From assembly GCF_947631555.1 (NCBI RefSeq), contig NZ_CANRLT010000001.1, forward strand, positions 1 through 64,000: a stretch of DNA of 64,000 nucleotides. The letters run 5' to 3'. Source of the DNA: an uncultured Mailhella sp. Its GTDB lineage: Bacteria; Desulfobacterota; Desulfovibrionia; Desulfovibrionales; Desulfovibrionaceae. Below are positions 1-9,943 of this stretch, piece after piece. Position numbers and translations under genes: made by a program. The number at the start of each line of letters is the position of its first letter. The stretch's first letter is position 1. The notes beneath the pieces were generated by a model. That model worked only from the letters and a program-made list of their open reading frames with translations. It was not told the origin of the DNA and did not search any database.

Positions 1-2
1 TC

Positions 3-119
3 AGACGTAGAACCCAAATCGTCACGCGTTCCTTGGATATGTTGAATAAATCTCTGGCGTTGTTTCAGCGATTTCGCATTAATGGCAAGATCGAAGAAAT
101 TTTATCATTATTAAGGTAA
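3..119 (+). CDS. possible 3' end of an ORF entering from the left edge
   Basis: An open frame enters from the left edge, encodes about 38 residues rich in Arg, Leu and Ile, and stops at the TAA at 117-119. It lies directly before an IS5-family transposase remnant, so it may belong to the same broken element, for example the first ORF of a two-ORF IS. I do not recognise the peptide, and chance openness cannot be excluded at this length. Confidence 0.25.
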   Translation, partial: RRRTQIVTRSLDMLNKSLALFQRFRINGKIEEILSLLR

Positions 120-122
120 TAC

Positions 123-309
123 TCTCCCGTCATCCTGCCCCTTAACAGTCGCAAAAATCCGCGCTATTACGATAAATATCTTTCGGCTTCGACACCTTAT
201 TGAAAATGCCTTCCTGGAATTGAAGAGTTGGCGAGGTATCGCCACACAGTATGCGAAAAACACGGCCTCTTTTCTGGCTGCTGTGCATATAAGGTGCACA
301 GCAATTTGA
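123..309 (+). pseudogene. IS5-family transposase C-terminal remnant, frameshifted
   Basis: The first part reads NPRYYDKYL. After a one-base insertion near 183 the next frame reads RLRHLIENAFLELK, then WRGIATQYAKNTASFLAA, ending at TGA 307-309. The HLxENAFLxLKxWRGIATRYAKxTASFLAA block is the typical C-terminal end of IS5-family DDE transposases, including the E of the catalytic triad region. Only the C-terminal end is present and it needs a frameshift, so the copy is dead. No clear terminal inverted repeats or target duplication could be assigned, because the left part lies outside the window. Confidence 0.7.
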
Positions 310-450
310 GCTAAAATCAAATGACAACACTATCTAGTTTCCATTAAAAATAGATCAAAAATGAGACTTTTATTTTGTCATGGTCTCTCAACAAGAGCAG
401 AAGTCTTTGGTATTATGTCACCTATCAAAAAATTCCTTCTTATAAAATAG

Positions 451-490
451 AAAAAGCCCGAAGACTGCAATCTCCGGGCTTTCTTTTTCT
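451..490 (-). terminator. rho-independent terminator of gyrA
   Basis: On the minus strand a 10-bp stem (AGCCCGGAGA paired with TCTTCGGGCT, one G-U) closes a six-base loop and is followed by TTTTTCT. It starts 10-20 bases after the gyrA stop codon. The plus-strand side also has a T-rich tail, so it may work in both directions. Confidence 0.85.
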
Positions 491-499
491 GAATATGCT

Positions 500-2932
500 C
501 TATTCTTCTTCGCCGCTGTCCGCTACGGTGTCAAAACCTGAAACAGTGGCACCTTCGTCCAGCTTCACCAGGCGCACTCCCATAGCTGCACGTCCCACGG
601 AACGGACTTCTTCCACTCCCAGGCGGATGATCTTGTTCGTTGAGGTGAGCAAAATCAGCGAATCCGTGTCGGACACGGGCTTGGCATCAATGACTTCTCC
701 TGTCTTGGGCGAAACTTTGAAATTGATGAGGCCTATTCCTCCGCGGCTCTGGATGCGGTAAAGATCTATCTTGGTGCGCTTTCCGTAGCCCAGTGCCGAG
801 ACCGTCATGATCATGGTGGAGCTGTCCTTGTCTCTGACCGTGACGCAGGCGACAACGCGGTCACCGCTGCGCAGGCCAACACCCTTTACGCCGGAGGCGC
901 TGCGGCCCATCGGACGCACGTCCGACATGGCGAAGCGTATGGCCATACCGTGGGCGGTAGCCAGAACCACATGATCGGATTCCGTCACCTCGCGCACGGC
1001 GATAAGCTCATCGCCTTCCCGGAGTCCGAGAGCGATGAGTCCGCTCTTACGGCAACGGGCATACAGGGAGGCGTTGGATCGCTTAACCATACCCTGACGG
1101 CTGGTGAAGAGAAAATATCTGTCTTCCGAAAATTCCCGTACCGTCAGGGCGTTGGCCACCCACTCGTCCTTTTCAAGAGGCAGCAGGTTGGCGATGTGCA
1201 TACCCTTGGCCGTGCGGCTGCCCTCGGGAACCTGATGCACCTTGAGCTGATGCATACGCCCCTTGTTTGTGAACAGCAACAGATACTGATGATTGGTGGT
1301 TGTCAGAAAATCCTGCACAAAGTCGTCTTCAGAGGTATGAAGACCCGCTATCCCCTTGCCGCCTCTCTTCTGCTGCTGATAGTTGGCCAGAGTTGTGCGC
1401 TTGATATACCCACGGCGGGAAAGCGTGATGACCACGTCTTCATCGGGGATGAGATCTTCCACGTCGATGCCACCAAGTTCGTCCATGACGATTTCCGTCC
1501 GGCGCGGCGTGGCGTAGGTATCCTTGATATATCTGGTTTCATCCCGCAGCACGCCGCGCAGTACTTCAGGATCCTCAAGAATGGACGTGAGATAAACGAT
1601 GAGTTTTTCAAGCTCACGGTATTCGTCCATGAGCTTGTCGCGTTCCAGTCCGGTAAGGCGCTGCAAGCGCATATCAAGGATGCTCTGCGCCTGTACATCG
1701 GTGAAGCCGAAACGTTCCATGAGTCCGTTTTTGGCGTCCTGCGGCGTCTGGGAAGCTCGGATCAGAGAAACAATTTCATCAATGATGTCCAGAGCTTTCA
1801 GCAGACCTGCCACAATATGCGCACGAGCCTGAGCCTTGTCGAGATCAAAACGGGTGCGACGGATGACCACTTCACGGCGGTGATCCAGAAAACAGGAAAG
1901 CGCTGAACGCAGGTTGAGCTGCTGAGGCTTGTTGTCCACGACCGCCAGCATATTAATGCCGAAGGACGTTTCAAGGGGTGTGTATTTATACAGTCCGTTG
2001 ATGACCAGTTCAGGAATGGTGCCGCGGCGAAGATCCAGAATGATCCTGATGCCTTTCTTGTCAGAAAGATCACGCAGATCAGTAACGCCGTCGAGCTTGT
2101 GGTCATTGACCAGGGCGGCTATTTTCTGCACCAGCACGGATTTGTTCAGGGCATAGGGTATTTCCCTGATCACCACGGATTGCTGTCCCTTCTTTCTTTC
2201 CTCCACTTCCACTCGGCCGCGTACTTTAACCACGCCGCGGCCGGTACGGTAGGCATCCAGAAGTCCCTGTCCCGCATAGACAAAACCTGCCGTCGGAAAA
2301 TCCGGGCCATGAACGAGGTCAATGAGATCATCCACCGTGCATTCCGGTTCATCAATGAGGCGAAGCATAGCATCGCAGAGTTCACCGAGATTGTGCGGAG
2401 GAATGTTCGTGGCCATACCCACGGCTATGCCGGAGGAACCATTGAGAAGGAGATTCGGAACTTTTGTGGGCAGTACCTCGGGTTCCTGCTCCGAACCATC
2501 GTAGTTCGGCCGGAAGTCCACGGTATTCTTTTCGATATCGTTCAGAAATTCAGAGGCAAGGCGGGACATGCGCACTTCAGTATAACGCATGGCTGCTGCA
2601 GAATCGCCGTCAATGGAACCAAAATTACCCTGTCCGTCTTCCAGCGGATCGCGCATGTTGAAGCTCTGGGCCATACGAACCAGAGCTTCGTATACGGCGA
2701 AATCCCCGTGAGGGTGATATTTGCCGATAACGTCGCCCACAACGCGGGCACTTTTCTTCGTAGGACGGTTATAGGTGTTGGCCATCTGGGACTGTGCAAA
2801 CAGTATGCGCCTGTGTACAGGCTTGAGACCGTCGCGGGCGTCGGGAATGGCTCGACCGATGATCACGCTGAGCGAATACGCCAGATAGGACTGACGAAGC
2901 TCTTTTTCTATATCAACGTTGAATTCAGCCAC
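500..2932 (-). CDS. gyrA: DNA gyrase subunit A
   Basis: The product is the breakage-reunion subunit of DNA gyrase, which introduces negative supercoils as an A2B2 complex with GyrB. At 810 residues it is near family length. The N-terminal catalytic domain has the active-site Tyr in AAMRYTEVR (about residue 117), and the GyrA-box QKRGGKG lies near residue 528 in the C-terminal pinwheel, which ends in an acidic tail. The quinolone-resistance region reads [11 protein letters not shown]. Phe78 occupies the place of E. coli Ser83 and Glu82 the place of Asp87. The gene lies 18 bp downstream of gyrB and is probably co-transcribed with it. A terminator follows the stop codon. Confidence 0.98.
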   Translation of the reverse strand: MAEFNVDIEKELRQSYLAYSLSVIIGRAIPDARDGLKPVHRRILFAQSQMANTYNRPTKKSARVVGDVIGKYHPHGDFAVYEALVRMAQSFNMRDPLEDGQGNFGSIDGDSAAAMRYTEVRMSRLASEFLNDIEKNTVDFRPNYDGSEQEPEVLPTKVPNLLLNGSSGIAVGMATNIPPHNLGELCDAMLRLIDEPECTVDDLIDLVHGPDFPTAGFVYAGQGLLDAYRTGRGVVKVRGRVEVEERKKGQQSVVIREIPYALNKSVLVQKIAALVNDHKLDGVTDLRDLSDKKGIRIILDLRRGTIPELVINGLYKYTPLETSFGINMLAVVDNKPQQLNLRSALSCFLDHRREVVIRRTRFDLDKAQARAHIVAGLLKALDIIDEIVSLIRASQTPQDAKNGLMERFGFTDVQAQSILDMRLQRLTGLERDKLMDEYRELEKLIVYLTSILEDPEVLRGVLRDETRYIKDTYATPRRTEIVMDELGGIDVEDLIPDEDVVITLSRRGYIKRTTLANYQQQKRGGKGIAGLHTSEDDFVQDFLTTTNHQYLLLFTNKGRMHQLKVHQVPEGSRTAKGMHIANLLPLEKDEWVANALTVREFSEDRYFLFTSRQGMVKRSNASLYARCRKSGLIALGLREGDELIAVREVTESDHVVLATAHGMAIRFAMSDVRPMGRSASGVKGVGLRSGDRVVACVTVRDKDSSTMIMTVSALGYGKRTKIDLYRIQSRGGIGLINFKVSPKTGEVIDAKPVSDTDSLILLTSTNKIIRLGVEEVRSVGRAAMGVRLVKLDEGATVSGFDTVADSGEEE

Positions 2933-2950
2933 GATCGTTTATCCTTTTCG

Positions 2951-5445
<2,495 letters not shown>

Positions 5446-5518
5446 TTGAAAGCCTCTGGGGGAACTGTGAGATTCTTTCCTCCGAGCAGGATTATCCCCT
5501 CCTCTTCTTGAAAATGGA

Positions 5519-5552
5519 AGCATGGCGTTCCCTTTTTTGGAAACGCCATGCT
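5519..5552 (-). terminator. hairpin between dnaN and gyrB
   Basis: A stem of about 11 bp (AGCATGGCGTT with AACGCCATGCT, partly extended) surrounds a loop containing AAAAAAGG, just after the dnaN stop. The downstream sequence is only mildly T-rich (TTCCATTTT). It may be a weak terminator or attenuator that, together with the gyrB promoter, separates expression of dnaN from gyrBA. Confidence 0.5.
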
Positions 5553-5562
5553 GAAACAGCGG

Positions 5563-6720
5563 TTATTCTTCTTCGGTGTAATAGGCGGACTCCGCTATCT
5601 TCATCGGCATGAGGATAACGTTGTATTCCGCGTCGTCCGCGCCGGTCATGCCGCAAGGCCCTTCCGCACCGGTAAAGACGAAGTCTATCTTTGCCGATTG
5701 GAAGTGGCCTAGAATATCCATAAGGCCTCTTGTTGGGAATGCTATGAGCGAAAGGTCACCCTTGAAGTCTCCTTCCAGATGTTCGGTAGCCGAACCTGTT
5801 TCCTGCCCCTGTGCAGAAAGCACGACTTCAGAAGGCTCAAAGTGGAAATAGGTGCAGCGATCGCTGTCGTTGTTGAAAAGGAGAAGGCGATCAAGAGCAT
5901 CGAGGCTTTCTTTCCTGTCTACTGTGAGCTGTGAGGTATTATCACCCTTGAGACGTGCAAGAAAGCCCAGGTGATCGGGATAAGTGAAGTTGACGCTGCG
6001 TGGAATGCTCAGAGTTTCGTTGCCGGAGCCGGTGCGTATATGGAAACGGCGTTCGCTGATATTGAGCATGATTTCATCACTGCCCAGCCATTTTCGAAGC
6101 TCGTTCACATATTTCTTCTGGATGAGCAGGCCGTTTTCCGGAAGCAGCCTGGCAAGCTCATCGTTGATGAAGCGTACCATGGCGAACTGATGTCCGTTCA
6201 GACCGCAGACATCCACCTTTCCTCCTTCATACGTCTTTAAATAAAGACAGGCCAGACCCTCTGCGCTGTCGTCATCACTGATACAAAAAGAGACGCGGTC
6301 GATAACGTCCTGCAGAAAATCGCCGGACCAGAGTACCGCTCCTTCTTCCGGAAAAGCGGGAAGGGGCTGGAACCAGACAGGGTCCACGGTGGGCAGTTTG
6401 TAGGAACGGCGTCCCTGTTCCACAAGCAGAACATTGGAAGCCTCATCCACGCGAAGGTCTATATCCCCACCTGGGAGGCGGCGCAGAAGTTCCACAAAGG
6501 AACGGCCGTTGACGCCCGCCTGTCCTTCCTCTTTTGTCTTCGCGGGATAGACGCCGGTAAATTCGATGTTTACGTCCGTGGACATGATGGTTATGCCATC
6601 GGATTTCGCCTGAAGCCAGATCGAACGAAGATAGGCTGCTCCTGCCTTGCTTGGAATGATGGAGGCCGCTTTCTGAAGCCCATCGATGATCTGCTCTTTC
6701 TTTACGGTTACGTGCATCAT
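5563..6720 (-). CDS. dnaN: DNA polymerase III beta subunit (sliding clamp)
   Basis: The product is the ring-shaped processivity clamp that tethers DNA polymerase III to DNA. At 385 residues it has the usual three-domain clamp length. It has the family C-terminal end YNVILMPMKI, close to the YVVMPMRI of other clamps, and the LIAFPTRGLMDILGHF region of the third domain. It starts with two Met codons (6720 and 6717) and either could be used. It lies between dnaA and gyrB on the same strand, the usual Desulfovibrio arrangement near the chromosome origin. Sequence identity to model clamps appears low, but the position makes the call firm. Confidence 0.95.
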   Translation of the reverse strand: MMHVTVKKEQIIDGLQKAASIIPSKAGAAYLRSIWLQAKSDGITIMSTDVNIEFTGVYPAKTKEEGQAGVNGRSFVELLRRLPGGDIDLRVDEASNVLLVEQGRRSYKLPTVDPVWFQPLPAFPEEGAVLWSGDFLQDVIDRVSFCISDDDSAEGLACLYLKTYEGGKVDVCGLNGHQFAMVRFINDELARLLPENGLLIQKKYVNELRKWLGSDEIMLNISERRFHIRTGSGNETLSIPRSVNFTYPDHLGFLARLKGDNTSQLTVDRKESLDALDRLLLFNNDSDRCTYFHFEPSEVVLSAQGQETGSATEHLEGDFKGDLSLIAFPTRGLMDILGHFQSAKIDFVFTGAEGPCGMTGADDAEYNVILMPMKIAESAYYTEEE

Positions 6721-6760
6721 AGAAATTTTCCTGTTGTAGAGGTTAAGAGTCGGTCACTTT

Positions 6761-6807
6761 GTTCCTAATTCTTTTATCCTTATGATTTTTATGGATAAAT
6801 AAGGAAC
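6761..6807. repeat. imperfect palindrome between dnaA and dnaN
   Basis: GTTCCTAATT and TTTATCC on one side answer GGATAAATAAGGAAC on the other, giving an interrupted inverted repeat over about 47 bases in an AT-rich gap of roughly 100 bases. It could terminate or attenuate dnaA transcription, or be a protein-binding site near the origin. No strong U tract follows. Confidence 0.4.
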
Positions 6808-6822
6808 AATAAAAAGAACGTC

Positions 6823-8160
6823 TCATGAAGGGAAGGAACTTTTTTTCCCTTGTGCTCCTTCGCTTCTGCCTTTTTTTAACTGTTTTGTAATCTCTGTGAG
6901 CACCATGTGCGCATCGTTGTTCATAACTTGAATTTTTTCAATTTTTTTGATGGCATACATGATGGTGCTGTGGTCTCTTCCGCCGAAGATAAGTCCTATG
7001 GATGGATAGGATTCTCCGAGAAGTTCACGACAGAGATACATGGCCGCCTGACGAGGAATAGAAAGGTGAGAATTTCTGTTTTTCTCGATAAGCTCCTTTG
7101 AGGTGCAGCCGTAGTGTGAGGCCACTGCTGCGATAATTGATTCCGCATCCAGAGGCTGCGGCGCGCCATGACTGCGCAGAAGAGCGAGGACTTCTTCGCT
7201 TGAAGGAAGTCTGCCTCGCTGAACGTATAAATTTTTTAAGGATGCTATGATTCCACTCAAGGGCCTGAGCTTCAGGCATTGACGTGAAAGCAGAAGAGCC
7301 AGATCACGATTTTCAGGAAGCCCGGCTCTTTCCATATGAAGAAGAGCAAAGCGCATACGAACGTCAAGATCTGGTTCCATGAGTTCAAGAACAAGGTGGG
7401 AACAAAGGCGGTCGTAAAGCTCGGGAATAAGTGTTTCAGACGGCTGATCTATCATGGTAGTGATGAAAAAAGCACGCTTTTCCAAGGCATCTATAAGCGA
7501 TGCAAGGGCGCGCTGTGCCTTTGCATCTTCTGAGAGAAGATGAACGTCATCTATAAGAAAAGCAGCACATCCTTCAAACGTTTCTTCTTTTAATGAGAGA
7601 AAAAAGGAGATATTTTGTCCAGACAATATTCTGACTGAGTGTGACGGATACCGGGAACGCAGTTCCTCGGCTGCGGCTGAGATTAAATGACTCTTCCCTG
7701 TCCCGGAAGGTCCGTGAAGGAGAATAACAGAGGGAGAAAGAGAAAGAGCTTTCCTGAACTGAGTGACAGCGTCCCTGTTGCGACCCCCGGGAAAGAAATC
7801 GTCCCAATTGCTGTGAGAAATTTTTTCCTCATGAGACCTGTGGAGAGAACTTGAGGAAAAAAGCTGTTCGTTTTTTCCCCAGGTATAGCGTACTTCCACA
7901 GTATTGCCGAAAAGATCTCGGCAGGCTGCTTCCAGCCTTTTTTGTCCTTGTTCAGAAAACCAGCGGAAAAAGAGCTGATGTGGAAAACGGACGCTGAGCA
8001 CCCCATCGGAAAGGAAAAAAGTCAGTGGAGAGAACCAGGCTGGTTCATTCTGTGTTTCTCCAAAGAGCTGTAAGGAAAGTTCTTCCCTGAGCTTTTTTTT
8101 GGTCAGGGTAGGCCCCTCGCTTTTTTTCAGTTTTTTTATGTCGGTGTGAGATGCGTTCAT
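6823..8160 (-). CDS. dnaA: chromosomal replication initiator DnaA (divergent)
   Basis: DnaA binds origin DnaA boxes and, as an ATP-bound oligomer, opens the duplex and loads the helicase. It has an N-terminal domain I, Walker A GPSGTGKS (about residues 150-157), Walker B FLIDDVHLL, and the C-terminal DnaA signature FGGRDHSTIMYAIKKIEK. At 445 residues it is of family length. It is unusual in box VII. Where E. coli has DRLKSRFGWGL, this protein has DRLCSHLVLEL, so the arginine finger (E. coli Arg285) appears replaced by His255 and about three residues are missing. The sensor II-like Arg in LRPLSG is kept. The neighbours dnaN, gyrB and gyrA support the identity. Confidence 0.95.
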   Translation of the reverse strand: MNASHTDIKKLKKSEGPTLTKKKLREELSLQLFGETQNEPAWFSPLTFFLSDGVLSVRFPHQLFFRWFSEQGQKRLEAACRDLFGNTVEVRYTWGKNEQLFSSSSLHRSHEEKISHSNWDDFFPGGRNRDAVTQFRKALSLSPSVILLHGPSGTGKSHLISAAAEELRSRYPSHSVRILSGQNISFFLSLKEETFEGCAAFLIDDVHLLSEDAKAQRALASLIDALEKRAFFITTMIDQPSETLIPELYDRLCSHLVLELMEPDLDVRMRFALLHMERAGLPENRDLALLLSRQCLKLRPLSGIIASLKNLYVQRGRLPSSEEVLALLRSHGAPQPLDAESIIAAVASHYGCTSKELIEKNRNSHLSIPRQAAMYLCRELLGESYPSIGLIFGGRDHSTIMYAIKKIEKIQVMNNDAHMVLTEITKQLKKGRSEGAQGKKSSFPS

Positions 8161-8440
8161 CGGCGTTTAAAGGATTCAGATTCAAAGGGAAAGGTTAATA
8201 ATATGATGAAATAAAAAGATAAAGAAACAAATTTTCCCGTTTTCTGAAACGAGAAGGACCTTTAAGCCGCTTAAAAATTTTTATCAAAAACAGCGTCTAT
8301 AAACAAGACTAGTTATAGTAAAAAAATAAGTTTTTCATCAAAAATTCCTTTGTGGTTTGAGACCTCCCCCCTTTCCTTCCCAAAAAGGGAAAAGAGTAGT
8401 TAAAAAGAGGCAAAGCTGATTAAATCCTTTTTCGTAAACT
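8161..8440. other. AT-rich gene-free region upstream of dnaA, possible origin region
   Basis: This stretch is clearly AT-richer than the surrounding genes and has repeated short tracts such as TTTTTATCAAAAA and TTTTTCATCAAAAATT. It sits just upstream of dnaA, where origins often lie. I found no match to TTATCCACA or its complement within one mismatch here, so an origin is a positional inference only. Confidence 0.3.
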
Positions 8441-8477
8441 CTCCCCTGGCTGCAGGACGGCGCATGCTCCGCTTATA

Positions 8478-8567
8478 GTGAGCTGGCCGCGTGCCATCTG
8501 GCTTTGCCAGCTCAAGCATGGCTGCGGCCAGCTCACGGGGCATGAGGGGTAATCCGCGCGACCCCTC
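8478..8567. repeat. strong overlapping hairpins, candidate structured RNA or cruciform
   Basis: GTGAGCTGGCCGC (8478-8490) is a perfect 13-bp inverted repeat with GCGGCCAGCTCAC (8524-8536). The same left arm can instead pair with GCCAGCTCA at 8506-8514, and CTGGC-TTT-GCCAG forms a third stem inside. A further hairpin, GAGGGGT with ACCCCTC, covers 8544-8567. The alternative pairings look attenuator-like, but no gene follows directly in either direction. Confidence 0.55.
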
Positions 8568-8913
8568 TCCGTCGATTGAGGAGGCAATTGGCGGATGGGG
8601 CGACTGTGGATTGAAACATTAAACAGATATAAAAAAGAGTTCGGTCAGCTCCAGAACTCGTGCAATGAGTCAGAACTACGAACGATAGACGAAGCCGAAA
8701 GCCGGCAAAAGAAGAAAAAATTTTTTTTGAGAGTCCGAACGAGGCCTCTTTAAACGGGGTGCACAAAGACCCACGGCACAAGGGTTCGTTGACAGATAGA
8801 GTGTCGATAAACCCCTGAAGCCGCAGGCATTCATCAACAGATAGAGTGGCAATGAATCGTTGGCAATTCATACCCAAAATTGCCTCCAAGGGCAAGAAAA
8901 TTTTTTGGTACAC
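8533..8913 (-). CDS. doubtful small ORF, possibly spurious
   Basis: A GTG at 8913 has a good ribosome-binding site (GGAGGA, five bases upstream) and opens a frame of about 126 codons. The peptide is Cys-, Phe- and Leu-rich and has two copies of TLSV(D/N)E, 15 residues apart. These are simply the translation of the DNA repeats at 8785 and 8830. The 3' half runs through the hairpin region. I recognise no family. It is probably non-coding, but the ribosome site is worth noting. Confidence 0.2.
   Translation of the reverse strand: MYQKIFLPLEAILGMNCQRFIATLSVDECLRLQGFIDTLSVNEPLCRGSLCTPFKEASFGLSKKIFSSFAGFRLRLSFVVLTHCTSSGADRTLFYICLMFQSTVAPSANCLLNRRRGVARITPHAP
8785..8808 (+). repeat. left copy of a 20-bp perfect inverted repeat
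   Basis: TTGACAGATAGAGTGTCGAT (8789-8808) is repeated exactly in inverted orientation at 8992-9011. Including outer flanks the match is TTCRTTGACAGATAG..., 23 of 24 bases. Together the two copies bracket about 183 bp directly before the recombinase-like gene. Confidence 0.9.
8830..8855 (+). repeat. third, diverged copy of the repeat
   Basis: TTCATCAACAGATAGAGTGG shares the core ACAGATAGAGTG with the two arms of the inverted repeat and lies 45 bp from the left arm in the same orientation. The consensus of the three is TTCRTYRACAGATAGAGTGK. It could be an accessory recombinase or regulator binding site, or a decayed crossover site. Confidence 0.75.
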
Positions 8914-8939
8914 GTTGTCCTCCAGTTTCACGAAAAAAA

Positions 8940-8970
8940 TATTCTATAAATTCAAAGTATTATAAAATTA
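8940..8970 (+). promoter_or_regulatory. promoter-like AT-rich segment inside the inverted repeats
   Basis: Several -10-like hexamers occur here: TATTCT at 8940, TATAAA at 8945, TATTAT at 8958. TTGTCC at 8915 is the best -35 candidate but is 19 bases from TATTCT. It points towards the recombinase-like gene and the polysaccharide operon. Pattern evidence only. Confidence 0.3.
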
Positions 8971-8991
8971 AGCCCGGCCATTTCGGCACTC

Positions 8992-9015
8992 ATCGACACT
9001 CTATCTGTCAATGAA
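8992..9015 (-). repeat. right copy of the 20-bp perfect inverted repeat
   Basis: ATCGACACTCTATCTGTCAA (8992-9011) is the exact reverse complement of 8789-8808. It ends about 30 bases before the ATG of the recombinase-like gene. Confidence 0.9.
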
Positions 9016-9043
9016 GTGAACTTACGCAAAGGGTGACGGATTT

Positions 9044-9943
9044 ATGGTACGCGAGACCAAGGGCGGCGTTCCGGCCGCCGAATCGAACACCGTGCTGCAT
9101 GCGGCTCCGCTGTTCAACGACTTTGTTGAGGAGCGCTATCTGCCTTTTGTCCAGCAGAACAAGCGCAGCTGGAAGGTGGACCGCGGCAATCTGCAGCGGC
9201 ATATTCTGCCCTATCTTGGCGGATACCGGCTCTCCGACATTACCGCCGAGACGCTCCAGAGCTGGATTGATGCTCTCAGCCAAAGCGGGCTTGCGCACAG
9301 TACCTGCGTCCGCCAGTACTGGCTGGCCAAATACGTCATGACTTGTGCCATTCGCTGGGGATACCTGCCTGAGGACAGGATGCTCAAGACTCCCAGGTCG
9401 CTCAGTGTATCCACGGAACAAAGCCGCAGCCCCGTGCTGCTGGAGTATTCCGAGCTTGACCGGCTTCTCGGTATACTCAAAAAGTACCCGAACTGGTCCT
9501 CGGCCAACGCCATTTACCTGATGATCCTCACAGGGGCCAGCAAGTCCGAAATTCTCGGCCTTCGCTGGGAAGACGTGGATCTTGCCCGCGGCGTCCTCAC
9601 CGTGACCGCGAACTTTACCGGCCGGCAGCGGCTGATCCCGCTGAGCAGCGAAGCGCAGAAGTTTATTCAGAAGCTGCCGCGGCGCGAGGGCATCCCGTGG
9701 CTGTTCTTCACGAGCCTGGGGACGCACCTCACCTACATCACCCGCGACTGGTATCAGATACGCGAAGAGTTCGGGCATCCTGAACTACGTCTCCAGGATC
9801 TGCGCCATACCTTTGCAAACGTCCTGGTAAGCATGGGCGTCAACCGCGAGGGCCTGCGCACTATTTTAGGTCACTACAAGCCGGCAACGCTGACTTTTTT
9901 AAGCCGGCAGGCCTCTTCTGTTAAAAACGGAGAGGTTGCATGA
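9044..9943 (+). CDS. tyrosine-recombinase-like protein lacking catalytic residues
   Basis: The 299-residue protein has the two-domain layout of phage-type integrases: an N-terminal SAM-like core-binding domain (LFNDFVEERYLPFV..., about residues 25-110) and a C-terminal catalytic fold. The fold is clear (LRWEDVDLARG, DLRHTFANVL, ILGHYKPATL), but key residues have changed. The box I Arg of TGxRxGE is Ser166 (TGASKSE). The first His of HxxR is Gln251 (QDLR). The nucleophilic Tyr is Phe285 (TLTFLS). Arg254 and His277 remain. The frame is otherwise intact. Its TGA overlaps the ATG of glf, so it is the first gene of the polysaccharide operon. Strand cleavage looks impossible. A DNA-binding or regulatory role is inferred. 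Confidence 0.85.
   Translation: MVRETKGGVPAAESNTVLHAAPLFNDFVEERYLPFVQQNKRSWKVDRGNLQRHILPYLGGYRLSDITAETLQSWIDALSQSGLAHSTCVRQYWLAKYVMTCAIRWGYLPEDRMLKTPRSLSVSTEQSRSPVLLEYSELDRLLGILKKYPNWSSANAIYLMILTGASKSEILGLRWEDVDLARGVLTVTANFTGRQRLIPLSSEAQKFIQKLPRREGIPWLFFTSLGTHLTYITRDWYQIREEFGHPELRLQDLRHTFANVLVSMGVNREGLRTILGHYKPATLTFLSRQASSVKNGEVA

Noticed and set aside
8591-8617. GTGGATTGAAAC preceded by GGGGCGA, like the end of a type I-C CRISPR repeat
   Set aside because: Only one copy is present, no spacer-repeat series and no cas genes are in the window, and the rest of the repeat does not fit.
8161-9043. Search for DnaA boxes and a definite oriC
   Set aside because: No TTATCCACA-like site within one mismatch was found. 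TGTGGATTG near 8606 differs at two positions. An origin here remains positional only.
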